The notes: generated from the sequence alone by a model not told the origin. Shown: positions 7,453-12,426, numbered from the stretch's first letter. The stretch is DNA of 12,755 bases from Methylococcaceae bacterium UBA7658 (GCA_002483425.1 DLHW01000038.1:1-12755); one strand, 5' to 3'. Numbers and translations: made by a program.

Positions 7453-8070
7453 TTATAAGCCCAAGGGTTCTCTTATTTTTCTATCATGTTCGGTTTTTAG
7501 GATCACGCGCATGTTGCGCTCTGGTCTTTCGACGAACCTGAGCAACTCTTTGATGTGTTCCTTTAACCTGATCGTTGAGTCATATTTGTCTTTAAAACCG
7601 GCAGGGTCTTTGTCATGCAGCTCCCTAAATTCAGTAATATTTAAAGTGCAAGCGGTTAAGACTTGTTGTCTAGCTTGTTTAATGTAATCACTACTGGAAA
7701 TGGCTTCAAACTCATCCATTTGTTTCTTTGTTAATGTGGGGTTGATCAGCTCCTCAATTTCATCGTTGGTGAATACTTTTGGTGGAGTTTTACTTTGCAT
7801 TCTGGCTTCATCAATCGCATCAAGCACAGAACGACAATCCCTTATTTCCAAGTTAGCTACTCTAGCCGCGCTGATTAAAACTTCAGTGGGAACTTCAATA
7901 TAGTATGTCATTAGCTCCGTTACGTTTTGCACTCTTTCGAGCATGTGACCAAGCGTTTCTAATAATTCATCTTCGTGCAAAGAATTCAATGGATAGGATA
8001 GCCTGTGGCTAAAATCGATTTCCAGGTTAACAGTTTCTTGGTTTGGTGTATTCATTTCGGTAATTCTCAT
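7453..8070 (-). CDS. Hypothetical element protein, 205 residues
   Basis: I do not recognise this family. The protein is acidic and helical, without signal peptide or membrane segment. The first part (about residues 25-100) is leucine- and glutamate-rich, and the second part (about 110-200) is charged with scattered lysines, ending in RKIREPLGL. It is the gene nearest to tRNA-Leu and lies behind the structured leader described at 8083-8324, so its expression is probably under tight control. The start may be ATG 8070 or the in-frame ATG at 8055; neither has a convincing Shine-Dalgarno. The codons look ordinary and no frameshift is seen. Its place just inside the attachment site would suit an early or immunity gene, but the sequence gives no direct hint. 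Confidence 0.75.
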   Translation of the reverse strand: MRITEMNTPNQETVNLEIDFSHRLSYPLNSLHEDELLETLGHMLERVQNVTELMTYYIEVPTEVLISAARVANLEIRDCRSVLDAIDEARMQSKTPPKVFTNDEIEELINPTLTKKQMDEFEAISSSDYIKQARQQVLTACTLNITEFRELHDKDPAGFKDKYDSTIRLKEHIKELLRFVERPERNMRVILKTEHDRKIREPLGL

Positions 8071-8082
8071 TCAAGCATGAAT

Positions 8083-8102
8083 AAAACCGCCGACAATGGC
8101 GG
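8083..8102 (-). terminator. Second terminator-like hairpin, just before the 205-residue gene
   Basis: On the minus strand CCGCC-ATTGTC-GGCGG is followed by TTTTATT, ending 13 bases before ATG 8070. A terminator between promoter and gene suggests attenuation. Confidence 0.55.
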
Positions 8103-8130
8103 CGTGACTAAATGGGGTGGAAATACCGTA

Positions 8131-8214
8131 TCAAGGAAACGGCCAGTCGAAAGGCTGCCCAAATAGCCACGCCATAATGATAAGCACGGTTAACCCGCGC
8201 AAAACGACGCGCAT
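8131..8214 (-). CDS. Possible 27-residue hydrophobic micro-ORF in the leader
   Basis: ATG at 8214, stop TGA at 8131-8133. It begins MRVVLRGLTVLIIMAWLF and ends with an aromatic, proline-rich tail, so it could span a membrane. No Shine-Dalgarno is present; the ATG directly follows the T-run of the upstream terminator. Its codons for Val-Leu-Ile contain the stretch that can pair with the small RNA. It may be a leader peptide, a small membrane toxin-like peptide, or simply untranslated leader. Confidence 0.3.
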   Translation of the reverse strand: MRVVLRGLTVLIIMAWLFGQPFDWPFP

Positions 8215-8236
8215 AAAAAAACGCCAAATAGCGGCG
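8215..8236 (-). terminator. Terminator of the candidate small RNA
   Basis: CGCC-GCTATTT-GGCG followed by seven T on the minus strand. The stem is short (about four to five pairs), so termination may be partial, which would suit an attenuator. Confidence 0.6.
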
Positions 8237-8288
8237 CTTATCGCCTTGATTTAAACGGGTTTCCACACCCGGTCAGCATGTGGCTGAC
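8215..8288 (-). ncRNA. Candidate CI/C4-like antisense RNA (about 74 nt)
   Basis: On the minus strand three hairpins follow one another: GTCAGC-CACAT-GCTGAC (8272-8288), then directly CGGGT-GTGGAA-ACCCG (8256-8271), then after a linker a GC-rich stem with CGCC/GGCG and seven T (8215-8236). The promoter at 8295-8324 would start transcription at or within two bases of 8288, the first base of hairpin one. Size and compact build match the phage P4 CI RNA and the P1/P7 C4 RNA, short RNAs that stop leader transcripts by pairing with them. Here GATAAGCGC (minus strand, 8234-8242) can pair with GTGCTTATC (8179-8187) downstream. The parallel with known RNAs is by design, not by sequence match. Confidence 0.6.
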
Positions 8289-8294
8289 GGTTTA

Positions 8295-8324
8295 ATTATG
8301 GCCTTATTCTGGATGTTATGTCAA
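8295..8324 (-). promoter_or_regulatory. Sigma70-type promoter of the structured leader
   Basis: Minus strand TTGACA (8319-8324, a perfect -35 box), an 18-base spacer and CATAAT (8295-8300). The start would fall at about 8288. A short dyad, GTGA-TATTAG-TCAC (8336-8349), lies upstream of the -35 box and could bind a regulator. Confidence 0.75.
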
Positions 8325-8420
8325 TTCAACATTTAGTGATATTAGTCACATTTAAAACATTCCTCGCCGTTTCAAAAGTCAAAGTTACACCCCCCCATCT
8401 TTTGGGGACATCTCCCGAAA

Positions 8421-8494
8421 ATTTGCGCCGTTCACGTTTAACCGGCTTAATTTTAAGCCGGTTAAACGGGTAAACCTCGGCGCAAAATTGCGCC
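8421..8494. repeat. Nested palindromes in the non-coding stretch upstream of the leader promoter
   Basis: The core is a perfect inverted repeat with 16-bp arms and a two-base centre (8435-8450 and 8453-8468; inner part AACCGGCTTAA). It is flanked by TTTGCGCCG (8422-8430) and its complement CGGCGCAAA (8478-8486). The right flank also forms GGCGCAA-AA-TTGCGCC (8479-8494). No gene covers it. With the leader and the hairpins, this accounts for most of the 467-base gap 8071-8537. It may be an operator, a cruciform or a replication or packaging site. Confidence 0.75.
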
Positions 8495-8537
8495 AAGCAA
8501 CATCACCGCAAATTTACGGGGATCTACAGTAAATATT

Positions 8538-8720
8538 TCAACCTGCAACTTTTACGGGTTGATTTTTAGTTTTCCGTTTTTCATCGCCTTCAACATATCC
8601 GGCTGAGAATGAATAAGTATCGATACCGGGCGGCGGTTCGTTTGGTTTCCCGGTAATCCCAGCCTGATAACCTAAATTCCAGGCTTCTTGATCGAGATGA
8701 ATTCGTTTTTTTCGCTTCAA
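8538..8720 (-). CDS. Small basic protein with an RMF-like pattern, 60 residues
   Basis: The protein has the motif AWNLGYQAGITGKP, then a Pro-rich turn, then AGYVEGDEKRK. This paired GYxxG pattern, one G-Y-x-A-G helix start and one G-Y/W-x-x-G helix, recalls ribosome modulation factor, which inactivates ribosomes in resting E. coli cells. The match is one of pattern only and is read by eye; an independent phage family is equally possible. The start is TTG 8720, whose bases overlap the stop of the upstream 45-codon gene as TTGA, so translation is probably coupled; this explains the lack of a strong Shine-Dalgarno. The last 12 residues are Lys/Gln-rich and probably flexible. Confidence 0.65.
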   Translation of the reverse strand: MKRKKRIHLDQEAWNLGYQAGITGKPNEPPPGIDTYSFSAGYVEGDEKRKTKNQPVKVAG

Positions 8721-8854
8721 TTTTTGGGTTCTTGCTGCTTTTCTTTAGCTGCCTTGATCCGCTTTAGCTGGGCTTGAAAATAGTGATCGTAAGAACAATA
8801 AATTTGAGGAATGTGCGCCCTTTGCAATAAAGGGTTAAATCGTAGGGGTGTCAT
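8717..8854 (-). CDS. Small hypothetical protein, 45 residues, coupled to the next gene
   Basis: ATG at 8854 with Shine-Dalgarno AGGTG eight bases upstream; stop TGA at 8717-8719. It starts MTPLRFNPLLQRAHIPQIY, has an aromatic middle (YCSYDHYF) and ends in a Lys/Gln-rich helix. There is no membrane segment, and I do not recognise a family. The stop overlaps the TTG start of the RMF-like gene by two bases, a layout common in tight operons and the best evidence that both are real. It lies downstream of the capsid gene, separated by a strong hairpin. Confidence 0.6.
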   Translation of the reverse strand: MTPLRFNPLLQRAHIPQIYCSYDHYFQAQLKRIKAAKEKQQEPKN

Positions 8855-8921
8855 ATTTTCACCTAGTGTTTTTGTTGTTGAATTTCACTCCCTACCTTTT
8901 CGGGAGTTAAAATACAAAGCA

Positions 8922-8949
8922 ACACCCGGTATAAAAAAATACCGGGTGT
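8922..8949 (-). terminator. Strong hairpin downstream of the capsid gene
   Basis: A perfect 11-bp stem, ACACCCGGTAT with ATACCGGGTGT, and a six-base loop of A (T on the minus strand). After it the minus strand is T-rich (TTGCTTTGTATTTT) but without a pure run, so it may terminate or protect the capsid mRNA end. A second small hairpin (CTCCC/GGGAG, 8888-8906) lies between it and the 45-codon gene. Confidence 0.6.
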
Positions 8950-9044
8950 AAATAATGACGCAACATAATTGATAGGAATTACTTTGTCCGTCATCGTGCG
9001 GGGTTTTTAGCCACTCACCGCATAGGCTTGCTAACACCAGTGGA

Positions 9045-10409
9045 TTATTCAGCCAGGATGCCGCGCACTTTCCAGAATGAACCGATCCTTGACGGTTGCC
9101 AATCAGCCCTTAAATGCGCGATATAACCGATTTGCAGGTTACCGGCAAAGGTTTGGTTAACTATTTCTATTCTCAACTCTTGCCGTAAACCTAACATCAG
9201 GTTTTCAAAATTCCCAACGAACAGTTCAGAACAAAGCGCACCGCTTGTTCCAACGACAAGGTTATTCGGAATCGAGCTGGTATCCAAAAGCTGAGCTTTA
9301 TCGGCAATAATAGCAGGGGCTTGTAATGGCTGATTCGTACTATCGGCCATCCATCCCAGGTCGTATTTTGTCCTAGGGCTTAGGATTATCGCGCTTGCTT
9401 CGTCATTGTTTGCCGCCACTTGCGCCATTGCCTTAACAATTTCGCGATAATAGCCGGATGCGGATAATTTAGCGCCATTGGTGGCGACGGTTGTCACTTG
9501 GCTGGCCGTGGTCAAAAGGCTATCCAAACCAAGCGGCTGGTTACTTGCACCGCTGCCGTATAAGCCTGCAAAATCAAGTTGCGTGGCTAAGCCTTGCGCC
9601 AGCGAGTTTAGAAGCATTTCTTCGATATTAACGCTATCTTGTAAAAGCTCCCTGGAAACCTTTACCAAGACCGCCAGCGATTTTGGCGTAAAGGCCACGT
9701 TACCCAAAGCAAGGTCAGACTCACTTACAGGGGCATTTTCCGCACGCCAACCGCCAACCGGATCGGTCGTCACAGTGGCGATATTGCTTTTTTTGGCTTC
9801 CAGGAGCGCCGTTTTTGCCCCCGCATTGAATAGCACCGATTTTGCACGCAATTTGTCGATAAATTCGCGCATGATTTCAACTGGTGCGGTATACCCACCA
9901 GCACTGTCAGTGCCCTCGCTTAAGGCGTTTTGAATGGTAGCATTGCCGCCAGAACCTACCGCCATGCCGCGCATGATATGGCCCAAATGAATACCATCGT
10001 AATTGTTTGGCCGAAACGGTAAGGCTAGTTTATCGGCTTTGCTAAAGATCGTTTTTTTACTGGTCGGAAAAGTACCGTCAATATCGACAAAGTTATGCTC
10101 GATGTCGAGTTTTTGCTCAATTATTTTATTGTTGAGGGAAATTATATGTTCAATGCATTGCATCGCCTCATATTCGCTTGTCGTGGGATCGCGTTTCTCA
10201 GCAGTCGCACGCATGTAAATATCGTTATGAATATCTTGACAATATTTATTTTCACGGCGGATGTTCGCGGGGTGAAAGTTAGAGCTATGACTTACTTCAT
10301 CACGGAGCAATTTACCCCAAGCTTGAGGCGCTTCTTTGCGAAGAGAAGTGGACGTGCTGTTAATGACCTCGCGGTGTCTTTCAATCTGGTTTTGATAATC
10401 GCTAAACAT
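9045..10409 (-). CDS. HK97-type phage major capsid protein
   Basis: A 454-residue capsid protein that would form the icosahedral shell. The HK97-fold part starts near residue 163 (SEGTDSAGGYTAPVEIMREF) and shows the usual marks: WRAENAPVSESD (221-232), the spine-helix region TPKSLAVLVKVSRELLQDS (241-259), DFAGLYGSGASNQPLGL (279-295) and a C-terminal strand set ending IAHLRADWQPSRIGSFWKVRGI. The first 160 residues are charged and helical, as in the scaffolding (delta) domain that is normally cut off by a protease. No protease, portal or terminase gene is nearby, which is unusual. The start ATG has AAGGA eight bases upstream (10417-10421). The gene has its own promoter and a hairpin-rich leader. 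Confidence 0.93.
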   Translation of the reverse strand: MFSDYQNQIERHREVINSTSTSLRKEAPQAWGKLLRDEVSHSSNFHPANIRRENKYCQDIHNDIYMRATAEKRDPTTSEYEAMQCIEHIISLNNKIIEQKLDIEHNFVDIDGTFPTSKKTIFSKADKLALPFRPNNYDGIHLGHIMRGMAVGSGGNATIQNALSEGTDSAGGYTAPVEIMREFIDKLRAKSVLFNAGAKTALLEAKKSNIATVTTDPVGGWRAENAPVSESDLALGNVAFTPKSLAVLVKVSRELLQDSVNIEEMLLNSLAQGLATQLDFAGLYGSGASNQPLGLDSLLTTASQVTTVATNGAKLSASGYYREIVKAMAQVAANNDEASAIILSPRTKYDLGWMADSTNQPLQAPAIIADKAQLLDTSSIPNNLVVGTSGALCSELFVGNFENLMLGLRQELRIEIVNQTFAGNLQIGYIAHLRADWQPSRIGSFWKVRGILAE

Positions 10410-10431
10410 GGTTTTTTCCTTGCCGGGGAAT

Positions 10432-10496
10432 GGTTACGCCCGACACAAGTTAATAATTGCACGCGCTAACGTGCTACTGTGTCGACAGCGTAAACC
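10432..10496 (-). promoter_or_regulatory. Long nested hairpin in the capsid leader
   Basis: Three stems are stacked: GGTTACGC (10432-10439) with GCGTAAACC (10488-10496, one bulged A), CGACACA (10441-10447) with TGTGTCG (10478-10484), and GCACG (10459-10463) with CGTGC (10470-10474). The hairpin ends about ten bases before the ribosome site of the capsid gene and could control translation or stability. A further small stem CAGCC-AGGG-GGCTG is at 10538-10551. Confidence 0.65.
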
Positions 10497-10564
10497 GGGG
10501 CAGGGGCTTAACCGGCGGGGCTATCATTGCATTGAGCCAGCCAGGGGGCTGCGCGCTTTGCACC

Positions 10565-10588
10565 GATGGATTAATTATATCATCCATC
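10565..10588 (-). promoter_or_regulatory. Capsid-gene promoter centred in an inverted repeat
   Basis: On the minus strand TGATATAAT is a perfect extended -10 element (TATAAT at 10574-10579). It sits exactly in the middle of GATGGAT-N10-ATCCATC (10565-10571 and 10582-10588). No -35 box is found. A protein bound to the repeat would cover the -10 box, so repression is likely. The leader to the capsid ATG would be about 160 nt. Confidence 0.65.
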
Positions 10589-10592
10589 AACT

Positions 10593-10877
10593 TTACCCTA
10601 GAAATGTTATGTCGGATTCTTCCTCGGTTGATTTATAAATACGCTCGTTTACGGAGTGGTAAAAAAGCCCAGCACGGTGAATTGCTTCTTTGCGGGATAG
10701 TTTTTGACCTTCCATATCGGTCACGCACCAATGCCCTGCAATCAAGCCGATAGCCAGCATAAAATCAGCATCGCTTGCCGATTCTGGCAAGCTTTTATCA
10801 ATCGAAGCAATCGCCCGGGTTGCGCTTTTGACGATAGGGTTTTCTTTGGGTTTTCGTTGCCAAAATTTCCATTTCAT
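10593..10877 (-). CDS. Small hypothetical element protein, 94 residues
   Basis: The frame is open from 10976, but the start is placed at ATG 10877 because it follows the stop of the upstream 96-residue gene by four bases and begins with MKWKFWQRKPKENP, a natural basic N terminus; the longer form would overlap that gene by 95 bases. The middle (about residues 36-60) is moderately hydrophobic and helical, FMLAIGLIAGHWCVTD, and may be a weak membrane or core helix; the end is acidic. I do not recognise the family. Its 3' end reaches the edge of the capsid promoter. It is probably in one operon with the 96-residue gene. Confidence 0.65.
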   Translation of the reverse strand: MKWKFWQRKPKENPIVKSATRAIASIDKSLPESASDADFMLAIGLIAGHWCVTDMEGQKLSRKEAIHRAGLFYHSVNERIYKSTEEESDITFLG

Positions 10878-10881
10878 AGCT

Positions 10882-11169
10882 TTAACTGTGCAGGCGGTTA
10901 TTTTCAGGAGAGGCGGTTCTGATCCTGGATGTAATTTCTTTAAAAAACGTATTCGCGACTTCTTCACCGATTTCACCGCTAAGACGACTGGCTGCTATTA
11001 AGGCGTTTAAACTGAGGCGCATGATTACCTCGAAATAGTCGAAATTCCGGTCTGCGTTATCATCACCAAGGCAAGTTTTAATAAGGTTATGGGTTGCCTT
11101 TACCGCGGCATCAATACGCTCTAATCGTTCTTGATCCGCTAAAGGTTGTAATTCATTGAGTTTGTTCAT
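10882..11169 (-). CDS. Small hypothetical element protein, 95 residues
   Basis: An all-helical soluble protein without recognised motifs. It has an N-terminal coiled segment (ADQERLERIDAAVKATHNLI), an acidic middle (GDDNADRNFDYFEVIMRL) and a small-residue helix (LNALIAASRLSGEIGEEVA). Two adjacent ATG codons exist at 11172 and 11169; the Shine-Dalgarno GAGG lies only two bases before the first and five before the second, so the second is preferred. It is followed after four bases by the 94-residue gene. Short helical pairs upstream of capsid genes can be scaffolds or regulators, but nothing here decides. Confidence 0.65.
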   Translation of the reverse strand: MNKLNELQPLADQERLERIDAAVKATHNLIKTCLGDDNADRNFDYFEVIMRLSLNALIAASRLSGEIGEEVANTFFKEITSRIRTASPENNRLHS

Positions 11170-11236
11170 CATGTCCTCTTTGGTTTGGGTTGGTGAAAAT
11201 AAAAAAACCTGTTTCTTTGTTTTCTAAAATTGCCAT
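11153..11236 (-). CDS. Doubtful 27-residue ORF overlapping the 95-residue gene
   Basis: ATG 11236 to TGA 11153-11155, beginning MAILENKETGFFIFTN. It overlaps the start of the next gene out of frame by 17 bases. Overlap of this kind would fit a leader peptide with coupling, but no good Shine-Dalgarno precedes it. Confidence 0.2.
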   Translation of the reverse strand: MAILENKETGFFIFTNPNQRGHDEQTQ

Positions 11237-11435
11237 ATATGTAACTAAATACCTATATTGTTTACTATGGTGAAACAGTATTTAAATAATTATCGACATA
11301 AATGTTTTGGGGGCGACGCGGTGCGGCTAAGTGGTTATGGAGAATTCACTCCCCCTACCCGCCCATAGGTTGACGGCAAGGCGATTTAGCGGCTCTTGGC
11401 ATAGTTAAAACCTCCTTATAGTTTCATATATGTAA
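11234..11435 (+). repeat. Paired 11-bp repeats CATATATGTAA
   Basis: Identical copies at 11234-11244 and 11425-11435 in the same direction, 191 bases apart, each next to a TGTTTA/AAACA motif. Their place on both sides of the micro-ORF region suggests regulator sites. Confidence 0.45.
11355..11402 (-). CDS. 15-residue ORF with a consensus ribosome site (possible gene remnant)
   Basis: ATG 11402 to TAG 11355-11357, reading MPRAAKSPCRQPMGG. AGGAGG (11411-11416) lies eight bases upstream, among the best ribosome sites in the window. The N terminus recalls small HNH endonucleases, which often start with a similar basic and Cys-containing stretch. Beyond the TAG and one TGA two codons later, the frame stays open to 11272, so it may be a decayed gene or a leader peptide. 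The family resemblance is read by eye and weak. Confidence 0.4.
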   Translation of the reverse strand: MPRAAKSPCRQPMGG

Positions 11436-11572
11436 ACAATATCTGTTTATAGTTACTTATAAGCAACAATGAGTTAATAATTAATGCTTTTGTATAAAGA
11501 CATTGACATTGACCCGCTGACAAATAAATCAGGCTGTTATTGTTTATGCTGGCGCTTGCTGATTTATCTGGC

Positions 11573-11600
11573 TTGACGCGGTGTTTTATGTAGCTACAAT
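11573..11600 (+). promoter_or_regulatory. brnTA promoter with a palindrome over the -10 box
   Basis: TTGACG (11573-11578), a 16-base spacer and TACAAT (11595-11600). The perfect palindrome TGTAGCTACA (11589-11598) overlaps the -10 box and is a good candidate for autorepression by BrnA, as known for studied brnTA pairs. The expected start is within a few bases of ATG 11608, so the mRNA may be almost leaderless. Confidence 0.6.
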
Positions 11601-11607
11601 AAACACA

Positions 11608-11880
11608 ATGAAAATCACCTATGATCCTGACAAGCGAGACAAGACACTTAAAGATCGCGGCATTGATTTCAATGAAGCCAGCGAGGTATTTGCCGGGGCT
11701 ACGATGGATTTTCAGGATACACGGCAAGACTACGGCGAAAGCCGGATTATTACTTTCGGCTTTCTGGATAGCCGCATGGTGGTAATCGTTTGGACGCAAC
11801 GCGGTGAAACCCGACACATTATTTCGATGAGAAAAGCCAATGAGCGAGAAATCAAAAAACACACAAAGGGATTGGAGTAA
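11608..11880 (+). CDS. brnT: BrnT-family ribonuclease toxin
   Basis: A 90-residue type II toxin of RelE-like fold that cleaves RNA and slows growth in studied members. It shows the family pattern in full: MKITYDPDKRDKTLKDRGIDF at the start, EASEVFAG, then DYGESRIITFGFLD, VVIVWTQRGETRHIISMRKANEREI at the end. The upstream in-frame GTG (11581) is not used here because it lies inside the promoter and because MKIT is the usual family start. There is no Shine-Dalgarno, in line with a nearly leaderless mRNA. The gene overlaps brnA by 41 bases. In the element it may serve stability or defence; this is inference. Confidence 0.93.
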   Translation: MKITYDPDKRDKTLKDRGIDFNEASEVFAGATMDFQDTRQDYGESRIITFGFLDSRMVVIVWTQRGETRHIISMRKANEREIKKHTKGLE

Positions 11881-12175
11881 ATTTGATGCCCATGTCATCA
11901 CCCAAGAGGAATACGACGAAATACCAGAACTAACCGATGAATTCTTCGATAAAGCAACCTTCCATATTGGCGGCAAGGTTGTATCGAAAGAAGAATATGC
12001 CAGTGCAGCCAAAGAACATATCCAACGTGGAAGGCCTAAATCGGACAACAACAAGGTTTTACTGTCGGTTAGGTACAGCCCCGAAGTAGTCGAATACTTC
12101 AGGTCAACCGGGGAAGGCTGGCAAACTCGGATGGATGAGGCGCTTAAGGAATGGGTCAAAGACCATGCGGCTTGA
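11840..12175 (+). CDS. brnA: BrnA-family antitoxin
   Basis: A 111-residue antitoxin that binds BrnT and represses the shared promoter. The acidic N-terminal half (PELTDEFFDKATFH) would wrap the toxin, and the C-terminal part, LLSVRYSPEVVEYFRSTG through EGWQTRMDEALKEWV (74-106), is the ribbon-helix-helix DNA-binding domain typical of BrnA. ATG 11840 lies inside brnT; GAGAAAAG upstream gives a weak ribosome site, so translation is probably coupled to that of the toxin. No transcription terminator follows; the iteron region begins 35 bases after the stop. Confidence 0.92.
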   Translation: MSEKSKNTQRDWSKFDAHVITQEEYDEIPELTDEFFDKATFHIGGKVVSKEEYASAAKEHIQRGRPKSDNNKVLLSVRYSPEVVEYFRSTGEGWQTRMDEALKEWVKDHAA

Positions 12176-12210
12176 TTGAAGATAACTACGCAACAGTCAC
12201 TCGTAATAGT

Positions 12211-12426
12211 AGAGTTCCTACGTACTCTACTATATACGTAGTATATAGGAACTCTAGGAAGGCTAGGAATATTACTGATTTTAAAGGGTTTTTTAGAGTT
12301 CCTACACAGCTTTAGGAACGCCAGGAACGGAAACGCAAAAAACCGCTGCAAGCCACGACACTTAAGGTTTTCAGAGTTACTAACGGTTTTAGAGTTCCTA
12401 GTCAGGCTAGGAACTCTAGGAACTCT
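12211..12426. repeat. Cluster of 9-bp iteron-like repeats (AGGAACTCT), possible replication origin
   Basis: Six perfect copies of AGGAACTCT: plus strand at 12247, 12409 and 12418; minus strand (AGAGTTCCT) at 12211, 12295 and 12391. Degenerate copies lie at 12256, 12265, 12314, 12323 and 12373 (minus). Several are directly adjacent in a 9-bp register, e.g. 12247-12273 and 12391-12426. Repeats in both directions beside a probable replication gene resemble plasmid and satellite origins such as that of P4. It also fills the 272-base gap between brnA and the last gene. Confidence 0.75.

Larger units (their letters stand above)
11173..11580. other. 408-base stretch between divergent element operons
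   Basis: Divergent control region between the small-gene operon (minus) and brnTA (plus). It holds a 15-codon ORF with a perfect ribosome site, a GC-rich centre (11309-11399), AT-rich flanks with an 11-bp repeat, and a dyad TAAACA-ATATC-TGTTTA (11433-11449). No full-length gene is convincing here. Confidence 0.6.

Noticed and set aside
10457..10753. Plus-strand frames opposite the capsid leader and the 94-residue gene
   Set aside because: They have no ribosome sites and lie antisense to better supported features.
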